Assembly (NCBI RefSeq): GCF_002407205.1
Contig: NZ_CP023549.1
Location: forward strand, 310,001 to 374,000
Length of the DNA stretch: 64,000 nucleotides
Direction of reading: 5' to 3'
Source of the DNA: Rhodobacter sp. CZR27
GTDB lineage: Bacteria; Pseudomonadota; Alphaproteobacteria; Rhodobacterales; Rhodobacteraceae
Shown here: in pieces, positions 35,140 through 44,654 of the stretch
Numbering within the stretch: position 1 is the stretch's first letter
Layout: every line of letters begins with the position of its first letter
Position numbers and translations under genes: made by a program
Notes under the pieces: generated by a model
The model's input: only the letters and a program-made list of their open reading frames with translations
Told to the model about the DNA's origin: nothing
The model's database searches: none

Positions 35140-37315
35140 GGGTTCTTCCCTTCACGTTTGGATGGTTCTGGATCGCTTGCTCCAGCGCATCGCGGACGGC
35201 GGCGGTCCCCGCCGAGACCGTCTCGCGGCGCTTGAGTTTCTTGATGACGACCGGACAGGTCGTCTTCGACTGGTAGTGCACCTGACAGTTGAGGCAGTTC
35301 AGGCACTCGTTGGGGTTGATCTCGCCCGTGGGATGGATCGCCTGGACCATGCAGTCGCGGGCGCAGGTCTGGCACGGGTTGCCGCATTCGCGGTAGCGCT
35401 TCAGCCAGTCGAACATGCGGATGCGGGCGGGTATCGCCAGCGCCGCGCCGAGCGGGCAGAGATAGCGGCAGTAGAAGCGTTCGACGAAAAGGCCGATGCC
35501 AAGCAGCACGACCGCATAGAGCACGAAGGGCCAGGCGCGGTCGAACTTCAGGATGATCGCGGTCTTGAACGGCTCCACCTCGGCCAGGTGCTCGGCCTGG
35601 TCGACCGAGATCAGGCTGACCCCGAAGAGGCCGAGGAACAGGATGTATTTCACCGCCCAGAGCCGCTCGTGCAGGCCCCAGGGCAGCGTGACCTGCGGGA
35701 TGCGGGCCAGTTTCGCCAGCCGGTTCGTCAGTTCCTGCAGCGCGCCGAACGGGCAGAGCCAGCCGCAATAGGCGCCGCGCCCCCAGAACAGCAACGCCGC
35801 CGCGATCGAGAACCACAGGATGAAGGTCAGCGGATCCAGCAGGAACGCCTGCCACGAGAAGCCGTCGCGCAGCGAGGCGACCAGCGCCATCAGGTTCACC
35901 ACCGACAACTGCGCGTTCGAGACCCAGCCGAGGAAGACGAGCGTGGTCGACAGGAACGCGATGCGGAACCAGAAGGTGAGCCGCGCCGAGGCGGTCAGGA
36001 AGCTCTGGAAGAAGAAGGCGGCGGTGAGCACGCCGAGCATCGTCACGAGCGCCGCGATCTCCAGGTGGTTGTCCTGCCAGATCCGCTGCCACAGCGCGGC
36101 CTGCGCGGCCTCTTCCGCCGGCTCGGGCGCGGCGGCGACGGGCGCCGCGATGGGGCGGAGGTAGCGCGGCGGCAGCTGGTAGCCGAGGTCGAAGGTGGTG
36201 AAGACCTTGTCGATGGGGCCGACGCTGCGCTGCACCAGAAGCTGGATGCGGAACGGCTCGGTCGGGTCGAAGCCGGTATCGGCCGGGATGCGGAACAGGT
36301 CCATCTCGGTCATTTCCGGCGCACCGGAGGCGGCGATGGCGCCCAGCCGGCGGTGCATCCGGTCCCGGAAGCGGATCGAGACATCGCCCTGGACCAGCAC
36401 GATCCGGTCGAAGATCCCGCCGCGGACATAGCCCGAGCCCTTGTAGGAATATTCCCCCCGCCCGGCGAGCAGCAGGGCGTGGTCGCCGGGCTCCAGCCAG
36501 CCGGACAGGCCGGCCACTTCCCGCTCGCCCAGCAGGCTGCGCGCGATGCCCGGCACGCTGACGAGGGCCGCGTGCATGTCGATGAAGGTGGCGCCCGGCT
36601 CTCCGGGGTGCGGGCGGGCGGTGGCGCGGGGATCTCCCTTTTCCTCGAAGGCCGCGTTGATCTGCCCGACGTCCAGCGACAGCCGCCGCAGCGTGCCGTC
36701 TCCCGTCAGCCCGAGCCAGTCGGATGGCGCGGCGGCCTCGGGGTCGATCTCGGTGCTCCTGACGTCCGCCGCCTCGGGCGTCAGCCCGCCGAGGCCGAGC
36801 GCCCGCGCGACCTTGATGCCCGAGCGCACGATGGAATCGTCGATCACCATGATGGTGACCGTGGCGCCGGAGATGATCTGAAGCTCGTGTGCCGATCCGT
36901 TCTCGGCGGCCTCCTGGCGAAGATCCACGCCGACATAGCTTGCGGCGAGCGCCTTGATCTTCGCGTCGGGGATGCCGACCAGCACGATCGGCTCGGAATG
37001 CTTGACAAGCTTGACGCCGGTGACGCGGCCGTCGAGGTCGACCCCGACCATCACGTGGATCGGCTTGCCGGAATAGCCGGTGGTGCCCACGAAATCCGAG
37101 GTGACGAAGGCATATCCGGCGGTCTGTCCCGCCACCTGCAGCGGCAGGACGGGCAGGTCCTCGCGCAGCGGGCCGTAGCCTTCCGCGCCGGGCAGCAGGT
37201 CGGCCGCGGGAACCTCGGCCGCATAGGTCGCGACATGGGGCGGGGCCGCCACGGCGCCCGTTGGCGCCATCAAGGCAAGGATCAGACCGGCAAGCAGGAC
37301 CAGCAGGTAACGCAT
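35132..37315 (-). CDS. nosR: NosR flavo-iron-sulfur protein
   Basis: Membrane protein of 727 residues needed for nos expression and electron supply to NosZ. Order: signal peptide, periplasmic FMN-binding domain (attachment region near [14 protein letters not shown]), five or six helices, then cytoplasmic cysteine motifs CGWLCPFG and CRYLCPLG and two [4Fe-4S] clusters ([12 protein letters not shown] and CLNCLNC). NosX provides the FMN. It begins 3 bp after the small upstream gene. Confidence 0.95.
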   Translation of the reverse strand: MRYLLVLLAGLILALMAPTGAVAAPPHVATYAAEVPAADLLPGAEGYGPLREDLPVLPLQVAGQTAGYAFVTSDFVGTTGYSGKPIHVMVGVDLDGRVTGVKLVKHSEPIVLVGIPDAKIKALAASYVGVDLRQEAAENGSAHELQIISGATVTIMVIDDSIVRSGIKVARALGLGGLTPEAADVRSTEIDPEAAAPSDWLGLTGDGTLRRLSLDVGQINAAFEEKGDPRATARPHPGEPGATFIDMHAALVSVPGIARSLLGEREVAGLSGWLEPGDHALLLAGRGEYSYKGSGYVRGGIFDRIVLVQGDVSIRFRDRMHRRLGAIAASGAPEMTEMDLFRIPADTGFDPTEPFRIQLLVQRSVGPIDKVFTTFDLGYQLPPRYLRPIAAPVAAAPEPAEEAAQAALWQRIWQDNHLEIAALVTMLGVLTAAFFFQSFLTASARLTFWFRIAFLSTTLVFLGWVSNAQLSVVNLMALVASLRDGFSWQAFLLDPLTFILWFSIAAALLFWGRGAYCGWLCPFGALQELTNRLAKLARIPQVTLPWGLHERLWAVKYILFLGLFGVSLISVDQAEHLAEVEPFKTAIILKFDRAWPFVLYAVVLLGIGLFVERFYCRYLCPLGAALAIPARIRMFDWLKRYRECGNPCQTCARDCMVQAIHPTGEINPNECLNCLNCQVHYQSKTTCPVVIKKLKRRETVSAGTAAVRDALEQAIQNHPNVKGRTHV

Positions 37316-37318
37316 CGT

Positions 37319-37687
37319 TCAGGCTTTCGCGATGGGAGGAGCGCGGGCGCGGACGGTCACGGGGCGCGCCGCCACGACGGTGGCATCCTCCGCCGCATCG
37401 TCGGACGCCCCGAAGGACGGGGCGGGAGTGACCTCGGCCGCGACAGGCGGCAGCGCCGCGAAGGATGGCAGGCATTTGGCACAGGGATGGGCGGGATCCT
37501 GGCTCAGGGGGCGGCCCGAGCCATCGACGAGGATGGTGGCCGTGCCCCCGCCTGAACAGATCACCATCTCGGCAAGCGGACCGTGCGGCACCGTCCTCGC
37601 CTCGGCCGCGCCCATCAGGACATGCAGCGCCGCCAGCGCGAGGCTGACGAACAGGCCGAGCAGGCGATGGCGCAGGCAACGGTTCAT
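37319..37687 (-). CDS. nosC: NosC-like small CxxC protein (DUF2946-like)
   Basis: About 122 residues: an N-terminal hydrophobic signal or anchor (LLGLFVSLALAALHVLMG), then VICSGGGTATILVDGSG and a CAKCLPS motif with two cysteines. This fits DUF2946-like proteins and the position of nosC in Paracoccus-type nosCRZDFYLX clusters. The function is unknown; metal or redox binding is a guess from the cysteines. The frame runs to a TTG at 37738, but that codon lies in the FNR-type site, so the ATG at 37687 (or 37696) is preferred. Confidence 0.65.
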   Translation of the reverse strand: MNRCLRHRLLGLFVSLALAALHVLMGAAEARTVPHGPLAEMVICSGGGTATILVDGSGRPLSQDPAHPCAKCLPSFAALPPVAAEVTPAPSFGASDDAAEDATVVAARPVTVRARAPPIAKA

Positions 37688-37724
37688 GGCCGACATGCAA
37701 TAGCTGCAAAGCCGGCGCCGAACG

Positions 37725-37738
37725 TTGATATGGGTCAA
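37725..37738. promoter_or_regulatory. FNR/NnrR-type site of the nos operon
   Basis: TTGATATGGGTCAA matches the TTGAT-N4-GTCAA form of FNR/CRP-superfamily sites. It is centred near 37731, about 44 bp from the likely nosC start on the minus strand. A class II promoter would start transcription near 37690, so nosC would have almost no leader. Whether FnrL or an NO-sensing homologue binds cannot be read from the site. Confidence 0.75.
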
Positions 37739-37828
37739 ATAACCTATCCCTTTTATTCGGCGGGCAGGGACATCCCGCGAACCGTCACGTCCGGACCGGC
37801 AAGTCGGGCGCCGTGACGCGGACAGGGC

Positions 37829-38866
37829 TCAGGCGGATCGGGCGTCTGCGGTCTTCGCACCAGTATCCGCAGGGCGGCGGGCCGCCTGCAGCCGTCGAAC
37901 GCTCGTTTCAAGCGAGCGGATGCGGTCGGCCTGGTTCAGGACAAGGTGAAGCATGTGGTCGATCAGCCGGTTGCGGATGTCCTCCGGCGGAGGGATCCGC
38001 GGCGGCGCGGCCTCGGCGGCCACAAGGTCGATGCCGAACCGCTCGCGGATGAAATCGAAGGTGTGCCGTTGGCTTTCGACAAGCTCTTCCGTCGCGTCGT
38101 AGCACAGCGCGGTTTCAAGGAAGCCTGCCAGCGTCGGCACCGAGGCGAAGGAGATGCCGGAGAAGGCCTGGTCGAACCGCAGCGGCAGCACGCTTTCCGG
38201 CAGCCTGTTGTTGTAGAGCCCGCGCAGCACCGTCTCGCCGATGTCCGTCCGCTCCAGCATCCGTGCGGCCGGCTGGTCGAGCCCGATCCCCAGCAGCCCG
38301 GTGAAATCATCGACCACGTTGCCCCGCTTGTGGAACTCGCGCAGGGTCAGGACGTCGGACGGCAGCTTCGCCCAGATTTCGATCGCCGCATAGGCGCGAA
38401 CGAGTTTCGCCGCGACCGTCGGATAGGGCTTGACCGGCCCCGGTCCGGCCTTGTGATAAAGCGCCCATTGCGTATAGGCCGAGGGAAGCCATTCCCGCGG
38501 ATTGCGGACATAGGCAATGACCCGGACCGTCGCGTGCTGCCGCAACTCGTCCACGAAGGGCTCGAGCGCGGCGGCCTTCGAATACATGCTTTCGTTCGAC
38601 AGGATGAAGCGCGAGCAGCCGTTGCCTTCCTGCCGCTGGCGCAGCGTGGAGACGAGGCTGCGGGCGTGCTGGCGCATCTCGTCGGGCGGCGACCGGAAGA
38701 ACGCCCCCTGACCGGAGAAGCCGGCGAAGCGTTCGTCCACCCCATCGAACCACAGCCCCAGATAGTCCACGCCCTGCTCGATCAGCCGGGCCGCGTTCCG
38801 GCCTAGGGCGATCTGGATGGACGAGGTTCCGGTCTTTCCCATTCCGACGTGCAGGATGATTTCCAC
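37829..38866 (-). CDS. Sulfotransferase-like P-loop protein
   Basis: Protein of 345 residues beginning with a PAPS-binding-type P-loop (ILHVGMGKTGTSSIQIAL, about residues 4-21). A second motif, RVIAYVRNPREWLPSAYTQW, at about 113-132 matches the 3'-phosphate-binding region of sulfotransferases. The C-terminus is predicted coiled-coil (ADRIRSLETSVRRLQAARR). Likely acceptors are surface glycans or small molecules, but none is indicated. It stands alone upstream of the nos genes. Confidence 0.75.
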   Translation of the reverse strand: MEIILHVGMGKTGTSSIQIALGRNAARLIEQGVDYLGLWFDGVDERFAGFSGQGAFFRSPPDEMRQHARSLVSTLRQRQEGNGCSRFILSNESMYSKAAALEPFVDELRQHATVRVIAYVRNPREWLPSAYTQWALYHKAGPGPVKPYPTVAAKLVRAYAAIEIWAKLPSDVLTLREFHKRGNVVDDFTGLLGIGLDQPAARMLERTDIGETVLRGLYNNRLPESVLPLRFDQAFSGISFASVPTLAGFLETALCYDATEELVESQRHTFDFIRERFGIDLVAAEAAPPRIPPPEDIRNRLIDHMLHLVLNQADRIRSLETSVRRLQAARRPADTGAKTADARSA

Positions 38867-39170
38867 GATGACAGCCTCCCCGGTGAGATGGATCAGGATT
38901 CGTCCCGGTGTCGCACAGGAGATTTGAGGAAATGGAAATGCGGAACGGTTGCGGTGAGAAATGCGGCCCTGCCCTCACAGCCCACGTCCCCTTGCAGGAT
39001 CCCGCAGGCGCAAGGGGGTGGCGGCCGTCTGGGACGCGCAGGCCACAGGCAAGCTCTCTGCGGGTTCCAGTGGACGGCAGCCACGGGCGCCCGCGACGCC
39101 GGCTGAAGGCCCGAGCCCGGCTGCGCGCGGGCGGCCGGATGCCGCCGGGGGAGGCGCGTCCGGCCGGCTG
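38867..39170. other. Intergenic region, no gene seen
   Basis: Gap of 304 bp between the end of the kinase gene and the start of the sulfotransferase-like gene, both on the minus strand. It probably holds the sulfotransferase promoter. No convincing operator, terminator or short gene was recognised; the open frames here are continuations of shadows. Confidence 0.5.
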
Positions 39171-40637
39171 CTACTCGGCCACTGACGGACGCAGCGGAGC
39201 CGCGCCCGCGGTGTCGGGCAGCGGTCCTGCCGGTTCGTCCCGGCGGGCGAGCGGCACGCGGATCACCGTCGCGCTGCAGGGCGCCTCGGCCACCACCTGG
39301 CTTGACACCGATCCGAGGATCCGCCGGCTGAGCGAATGGCTGCGCGCGCCCATCAGGATGTGGCTGACATGATTCTTGGCGGCGTAGTCGATGATCGCCT
39401 TTGCGGGATCGGTATGCTCGAGGATGGTGAAGGTCAGGCGGTCCTCGGGCATGTCGAGTTCGCGCGCCCATTTCCGCAGCGAGATCAGGCGGGCGACATG
39501 CAGGTGCTCGCCCTTCTCGTCGGTGATGTGATCGACCCCGATCCGGTTCGAGCGGATCACGTTCACGCAGGCCACGCGGGCGTCCGGCTGAAGCTCCAGC
39601 ATCCGCTTGAGCGAGTGCAGGATCTGCCGCGCCAGATCCTCCATCCCCGAGGCGAGATCGACGGCCACCATCAGGATCGGCGCCTTCTGGATCTGGGCCG
39701 AGGGGCTGGGGGGATCGGGGAACCGGCGCAGCTTCCGCATCCGGCGCCAACGCCCGACCCGCGTCCAGAAGCCGTCGCGCTCCATCCGGTGCGCCCGGTC
39801 GGTCAGCTTCACCAGCTGCGGGTTCTGCAGGTCGAACAGCATCTGTGCCGCGGTCTGGTAGCGGTCCTTGGGATCGACCTCGAGGCCGCGCAGGATGATC
39901 TCCTGCAGCCATTCCGGGATCATCCGGTCGATGGCACGCGGCGGCACCGGATCGGACCAGAGCCGCCGGCGCACCCCGCGCAGCCGCTCGGGCTTGCCGA
40001 AGGGCATCTTTCCCGTCGTCAACTCGTAGATCATCACGCCAAGCGCGAAGACGTCCGAGCGCAGGTCGTTGCGCTGGCCCAGATACTGCTCGGGTGCGAT
40101 GTAGGGGAAGGTTCCCATCGGGATGGTGAATTCCTCGGCCAGCAGGTCGGGCAGCCCGTCGTGCCGCGAGAGGCCGAAGTCGATGCAGACCATCTCGCCC
40201 GTCGGGCGCCGCATGAAATTGTCCGGCTTGAGGTCGAGGTGGATGACGTGCTGCTTGTGCAGGTCGTGCACCGCCTCGGTCATCAGGGCTGTGATCTCGA
40301 TGACTTCGGACAGCGGGCGGGGCGCCTTGCTGAACAGCTCCAGCAGCGACGGCCCGGGGATCATCTCGGTGACGATATAGGGCATCACCGTGAAATCGCC
40401 CTCGGCCATCACCCGCAACACATGCGGCCCGGTCAGGCGCGGCATGATCATCTGCTCGACCTCGAAGCCCACGATGGTCGGCGCATCGTAGCCGTCGAGG
40501 ATGGTCGGCACCTTCATCACCATGGGCGTGCGATAGAGCGGATGCGTCACGGCCCAGATCGTGGCGAAGCCGCCGCGATGCAGGCATTCGGTCAGCCGGA
40601 AGCCGTCGATCTCGAGCCCGGCGTGGGGTCTCAGCAT
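39171..40637 (-). CDS. Ser/Thr protein kinase fused to a universal stress protein domain
   Basis: Protein of 488 residues. The N-terminal Hanks-type kinase (about 12-275) is complete: RGGFATIW glycine loop, Lys42, catalytic HLDLKPDN with Asp135, DFG with Asp153, and APEQYLGQ. A basic linker (about 285-315) leads to a universal stress protein domain (about 320-465) with the nucleotide-binding MGARSHSLSRRILGSVSSQVV pattern. No transmembrane segment or extracellular sensor is present, so it is cytoplasmic. It starts 3 bp after the stop of a phosphoesterase gene, suggesting a coupled pair. Confidence 0.9.
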   Translation of the reverse strand: MLRPHAGLEIDGFRLTECLHRGGFATIWAVTHPLYRTPMVMKVPTILDGYDAPTIVGFEVEQMIMPRLTGPHVLRVMAEGDFTVMPYIVTEMIPGPSLLELFSKAPRPLSEVIEITALMTEAVHDLHKQHVIHLDLKPDNFMRRPTGEMVCIDFGLSRHDGLPDLLAEEFTIPMGTFPYIAPEQYLGQRNDLRSDVFALGVMIYELTTGKMPFGKPERLRGVRRRLWSDPVPPRAIDRMIPEWLQEIILRGLEVDPKDRYQTAAQMLFDLQNPQLVKLTDRAHRMERDGFWTRVGRWRRMRKLRRFPDPPSPSAQIQKAPILMVAVDLASGMEDLARQILHSLKRMLELQPDARVACVNVIRSNRIGVDHITDEKGEHLHVARLISLRKWARELDMPEDRLTFTILEHTDPAKAIIDYAAKNHVSHILMGARSHSLSRRILGSVSSQVVAEAPCSATVIRVPLARRDEPAGPLPDTAGAAPLRPSVAE

Positions 40638-40640
40638 GGC

Positions 40641-41381
40641 TCACGCTCCCCGCATCAGGCGCGAGGCGAGCGAGTCGGGCAGGCCCTGCTCGCGCATCTT
40701 CCGCGCCGTCGTCACGTTGTCATAGGGCACGCGCCGGAAGGTCAGCTCGTTCCGGCCGGTGTCCACCAGCGCCCATCCGGCCTCGGGCACGCCATCGCGC
40801 GGCTGCCCGACCGATCCCACCACCGCCAGCCAGCGCCGCGACTGGATCAGCGGCACCGGCGTGCCGATCCGCACCCGCTGCTCGCGCACCGTGCCGCCGA
40901 TGTCGTAGGACATCAGCGATGGGACGTGCACGTGCCCGCACAGGATCAGCCGCGCCCGCGAGACCTTGAACGACGGGCGCGCGCGGGCCTCGCTCGTGAC
41001 ATAGATCCAGTCCCCCGGATCGTTCGCGCTGGCATGGACGAGCAGCAGGTCGCCCAGCTCCCTCGACAGCGGCAGCCCGTCGAGGAACTCCCGCTGCGCT
41101 TCGGAGAGGCGCGGCCGCGTCCAGTCGATCACCGTCTTCGCGTTCTGGTTCATCGCCCCGTCCCGCTCGGCGATGGCGCTGTCGTGGTTGCCCTTCACGC
41201 AGAGCGCGCCGCCGTGGACCAGATGCATCACCGCCATCGTGCACCATTCGGGGTCCGGGCCATAGCCCACGATGTCGCCCAGGACGGCGATCCGGTCCAC
41301 GCGCTCCGCGTCGAGATCGTCGAGGACCGCCTCCAGGGCCTCCCTGTTGCCATGGATGTCACTCAGTACCGCCAGCCGCAT
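40641..41381 (-). CDS. Calcineurin-like metallophosphoesterase
   Basis: Dinuclear-metal phosphoesterase of 246 residues of the YfcE/PPP-like superfamily. The motifs are in order: LSDIHGN (residues 6-12), GDIVGYGPD, GNHDS, and CGHVHVP near residue 174. It could remove phosphate from proteins, nucleotides or cyclic nucleotides. The kinase gene follows by 3 bp, so dephosphorylation of kinase targets is an attractive inference. It is divergent from acs. Confidence 0.87.
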   Translation of the reverse strand: MRLAVLSDIHGNREALEAVLDDLDAERVDRIAVLGDIVGYGPDPEWCTMAVMHLVHGGALCVKGNHDSAIAERDGAMNQNAKTVIDWTRPRLSEAQREFLDGLPLSRELGDLLLVHASANDPGDWIYVTSEARARPSFKVSRARLILCGHVHVPSLMSYDIGGTVREQRVRIGTPVPLIQSRRWLAVVGSVGQPRDGVPEAGWALVDTGRNELTFRRVPYDNVTTARKMREQGLPDSLASRLMRGA

Positions 41382-41605
41382 TGCACCCCTCCCAAGGCCC
41401 GGGACGTGGCATCGGACCGTGCGGCGCGTCCCCCATCTGCCGCGTCCTCACGTCGCGTTGCCCTGCCCCCACGTCGAATCATCGCGCGAAAGCGCGGCAG
41501 CGCGCAAGGGCTGCGGTTCGGTCGGCCGGACACCGTCCGCCGCACTGCCCGGGCTGTGCTGCGGCCGTGTAGGGGCCTGTCAAGGCCATGCGTCTGACAT
41601 GTCGT

Positions 41606-41698
41606 GTAAATCACCCCCGGCCAGCGTAATGATTTACCCAATTCCCAAGGCCCGGTAAATTCGTTTACACCTAAGCGCCGCATAACAAAAGTGTTTAC
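41606..41698. promoter_or_regulatory. Cluster of GTAAAT/TTTAC motifs in the acs upstream region
   Basis: The 398-bp gap between the phosphoesterase gene and acs has an AT-rich block with five GTAAA/TTTAC half-sites. GTAAATCA (41606-41613) pairs with TGATTTAC (41630-41637) as a perfect 8-bp inverted repeat. GTAAA-TTCG-TTTAC (41655-41668) is a compact palindrome, and GTTTAC recurs at 41693-41698. The rest of the gap holds no gene. A transcription factor for acetate metabolism probably binds here; the protein is not identifiable. Confidence 0.6.
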
Positions 41699-41779
41699 TC
41701 GCGGATTGACCGAGAGTTATCGTCAAGAACGCGCCGGGGAGCGGACCGGACGGCGCGCCAGACTCGTGGAGGGGAACCA

Positions 41780-43741
41780 GTGGATCACGCTCAGGCGCAG
41801 GCCGTTTACACGGCTTCTTCGGACTTCATCGCGCAGGCCCATGTGGACGCGTCGGGATACGATCGGATGTATGCGGCATCCGTTTCGGACCCGGAGGCGT
41901 TCTGGGGGGAACAGGGCAAGCGGCTGGACTGGATCAGGCCCTACACGAAGGTGAAGGAGACGAGCTTCAAGCCCGGCGAGGTCTCGATCAAGTGGTTCCA
42001 CGACGGCACGCTGAACGTGGCCTGGAACTGCATCGACCGCCACCTCGCGACCCGCGCCAGCCAGACCGCGATCATCTGGGAGCCGGACGATCCGAACCAG
42101 CCCGCCCAGCACATCAGCTACCAGGAACTCCACGACCAGGTCTGCCGGATGGCGAACGTGCTGGTCAGCCAGGGCGTGCGCAAGGGCGACCGGGTGGTGA
42201 TGTACCTGCCCATGATCCCCGAGGCCGCCTATGCCATGCTCGCCTGCGCGCGGATCGGCGCGATCCATTCGGTCGTCTTCGCGGGCTTCTCGCCGGATGC
42301 GCTGGCGAACCGGATCAACGACTGCCAGGCCAAGGTGGTGATCACCGCCGACACCGCACCGCGCGGCGGGCGGCGCACGCCCTTGAAGTCGAACACCGAC
42401 GCGGCGCTGCTGCACTGCTCGGACCGGGTGCGCTGCCTCGTGGTGAAGCACACCGGCGACCAGACCCACTGGACCGAAGGCCGCGACGTCGACGTGAAGG
42501 CGATGATGGCCCAGGCCTCGCCCGACTGCCCGATCGAGGAAGTGAACGCCGAGGATCCGCTCTTCATCCTCTACACCTCGGGCTCCACCGGCAAGCCGAA
42601 GGGCGTGGTCCACACCTCGGGCGGTTATCTCACCTACGCGGCGATGACGCACCAGCTGACCTTCGACTACCACGACGGCGACGTGTTCTGGTGCACCGCG
42701 GACGTGGGCTGGGTGACGGGGCACAGCTACATCGTCTACGGCCCGCTCGCCAACGGCGGCACCACGGTGATGTTCGAGGGCGTGCCGACCTACCCGGATG
42801 CGGGCCGCTTCTGGGCGGTCTGCGAGAAGCACAGGGTCAACCAGTTCTACACCGCGCCGACGGCGATCCGCTCGCTGATGGGGCTCGGGCCGGAGTGGGT
42901 GGACAAGTACGACCTGTCGTCGCTGAAGCTGCTGGGCTCGGTCGGCGAGCCGATCAACCCCGAGGCCTGGAGCTGGTACAACACCCATGTCGGCAAGGGC
43001 CGCTGCCCGATCGTCGACACCTTCTGGCAGACCGAGACCGGCGGCCACATGATCACGCCCTTGCCGGGCGCCATTCCGGTGAAGCCGGGCGCGGCCTCCA
43101 AGCCCTTCTTCGGGGTGAAGCCGGTGGTTCTGGACCCGACCGACGGGCACGAGCTGACCGAGATGGCGACCGAGGGCGTGCTCTGCATCGCCGACAGCTG
43201 GCCGGGGCAGATGCGCACGCTCTGGGGCGACCACGAGCGCTTCGAGGAGGCTTATTTCTCGCAATACAAGGGCTATTACTTCACCGGCGACGGCTGCCGC
43301 CGCGATGCCGACGGCTATTACTGGGTGACCGGCCGGGTCGATGACGTGATCAACGTCTCGGGCCACCGGATGGGCACGGCCGAGGTGGAATCGGCCCTCG
43401 TGGCCCATGCCCAGGTCGCCGAGGCCGCGGTGGTGGGCTATCCGCACGACATCAAGGGCCAGGGCATCTATGCCTATGTCACGCTGATGAACGGGGTGGA
43501 GCCCTCCGAGGAGTTGCGCAAGGACCTGGTGAAATGGGTCCGGACCGAGATCGGCCCGATCGCCTCGCCCGACATCATCCAGTGGGCGCCGGGGCTGCCG
43601 AAGACCCGCTCGGGCAAGATCATGCGCCGGATCCTGCGCAAGATCGCCGAGAACGACTTCGGCAGCTTGGGCGACACCACGACGCTCGCCGATCCGTCGG
43701 TGGTGGACGACCTGATCGCCAACCGCAAGAACCGGGGCTGA
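41780..43741 (+). CDS. acs: Acetyl-CoA synthetase
   Basis: AMP-forming acetate:CoA ligase of 653 residues, normal length for Acs. The adenylation motif [13 protein letters not shown] and the acetyl-pocket and [11 protein letters not shown] motifs are present. The C-terminal [11 protein letters not shown] places Lys613 at the site controlled by reversible acetylation in other Acs proteins. GAGGGGAA stands just ahead of the GTG start at 41780. The next gene, an adenylate kinase, begins 4 bp after its stop and would recycle the AMP this reaction makes. Confidence 0.96.
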   Translation: MDHAQAQAVYTASSDFIAQAHVDASGYDRMYAASVSDPEAFWGEQGKRLDWIRPYTKVKETSFKPGEVSIKWFHDGTLNVAWNCIDRHLATRASQTAIIWEPDDPNQPAQHISYQELHDQVCRMANVLVSQGVRKGDRVVMYLPMIPEAAYAMLACARIGAIHSVVFAGFSPDALANRINDCQAKVVITADTAPRGGRRTPLKSNTDAALLHCSDRVRCLVVKHTGDQTHWTEGRDVDVKAMMAQASPDCPIEEVNAEDPLFILYTSGSTGKPKGVVHTSGGYLTYAAMTHQLTFDYHDGDVFWCTADVGWVTGHSYIVYGPLANGGTTVMFEGVPTYPDAGRFWAVCEKHRVNQFYTAPTAIRSLMGLGPEWVDKYDLSSLKLLGSVGEPINPEAWSWYNTHVGKGRCPIVDTFWQTETGGHMITPLPGAIPVKPGAASKPFFGVKPVVLDPTDGHELTEMATEGVLCIADSWPGQMRTLWGDHERFEEAYFSQYKGYYFTGDGCRRDADGYYWVTGRVDDVINVSGHRMGTAEVESALVAHAQVAEAAVVGYPHDIKGQGIYAYVTLMNGVEPSEELRKDLVKWVRTEIGPIASPDIIQWAPGLPKTRSGKIMRRILRKIAENDFGSLGDTTTLADPSVVDDLIANRKNRG

Positions 43742-43745
43742 GGCG

Positions 43746-44654
43746 ATGGCGGAGGGAACCGCAGGGGCGCCGGAGGGCGGCTCTGGAGCCGCCCGGCCTC
43801 TCGGAACGGCAGAGGGCGGCTCTGGAGCCGCCCGACCTCTCGGAACGGCAGAGGGCGGCTCTGGAGCCGCCCGACCTCTCGGAACGCCGGAGGGCGGCCC
43901 CGGCGCCGCCCGACCTCTCGGAACGGCAGAGGGCGGCCCCGGCGCCGCCCGGCCCGCCGCGGCGGCGGAGGGTGGCACGGAGGCGGCCGCCCGTCCGGCG
44001 GTGCTGATCCTGCTCGGGCCTCCGGGTGCGGGCAAGGGCACGCAGGCGCGGATGCTGGAGGAGCGCTTCGGCCTCGTCCAGCTGTCCACCGGCGACCTGC
44101 TGCGCGCGGCGGTGGCGGCGGGCACGCCCGCGGGGCTGGCGGCGAAGGCGGTGATGGAGGCGGGCGGCCTCGTCTCGGACGAGATCGTGCTGCGCGTCCT
44201 CGCCGACCGGATGGCCGCGCCCGACGTGGCGGCGGGCATCATCCTCGACGGCTTCCCGCGCACCGCGGGGCAGGCGGCGGCGCTTGACGCGCTGCTGGCG
44301 GGGGCGGGGCAGCGGGTGACGGCGGCGATCAGCCTCGAGGTCGACGACGCGGCGATGGTCGAGCGCGTCTCGGGCCGCTTCACCTGCGCCGCTTGCGGCG
44401 AGGGCTACCACGACCGCTTCAAGCGCCCCGCGGCGGAGGGCACCTGCGACCGCTGCAACGGCACCGAGTTCAAGCGCCGCCCGGACGACAACGCCGAGAC
44501 GGTGGGCGCGCGGCTGGCGGCCTACCACGCCCAGACCGCGCCGCTGATCGCCCATTACGACGCCCAGGGCGTCCTGCACCGCATCGACGCCATGCGCAAC
44601 ATCGACCAGATCGCCGAGACCCTCGAAACCATCGTCAGAAACGTCTCGGACTAA
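43746..44654 (+). CDS. adk: Adenylate kinase with N-terminal repeat extension
   Basis: AMP + ATP to 2 ADP kinase. The core (about residues 86-302) has the P-loop GPPGAGKGT, NMP-binding region, DGFPRT and a LID with zinc-type cysteine pairs (CAACGEGY, CDRCNG). Residues 10-75 form a low-complexity extension with five copies of a 13-residue unit. The ATG at 43746 is used; a GTG at 44001 would give a core-only enzyme but lacks a well-placed ribosome site. It lies 4 bp after acs, unlike the usual ribosomal-operon adk, so it is probably a second, dedicated copy. Confidence 0.88.
   Translation: MAEGTAGAPEGGSGAARPLGTAEGGSGAARPLGTAEGGSGAARPLGTPEGGPGAARPLGTAEGGPGAARPAAAAEGGTEAAARPAVLILLGPPGAGKGTQARMLEERFGLVQLSTGDLLRAAVAAGTPAGLAAKAVMEAGGLVSDEIVLRVLADRMAAPDVAAGIILDGFPRTAGQAAALDALLAGAGQRVTAAISLEVDDAAMVERVSGRFTCAACGEGYHDRFKRPAAEGTCDRCNGTEFKRRPDDNAETVGARLAAYHAQTAPLIAHYDAQGVLHRIDAMRNIDQIAETLETIVRNVSD
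43773..43967 (+). repeat. Five tandem 39-bp repeats, each a perfect hairpin, inside adk
   Basis: Units start at 43773, 43812, 43851, 43890 and 43929 and encode EGGSGAARPLGTA or close variants. Each contains a self-complementary core (GGGCGGCTC/GAGCCGCCC in the first three, GGGCGGC/GCCGCCC in the last two). The copy number is a multiple-of-three length, so the frame is kept. The variation between unit types changes both arms together. Confidence 0.9.

Noticed and set aside
37688..37738. TTG start at 37738 for the NosC-like gene
   Set aside because: The codon is part of the FNR-type site and would lie upstream of the likely transcription start.
43773..43967. The 39-bp repeats as a CRISPR array
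   Set aside because: The units are contiguous with no unique spacers, they stay in frame with adk, and no cas gene is present.
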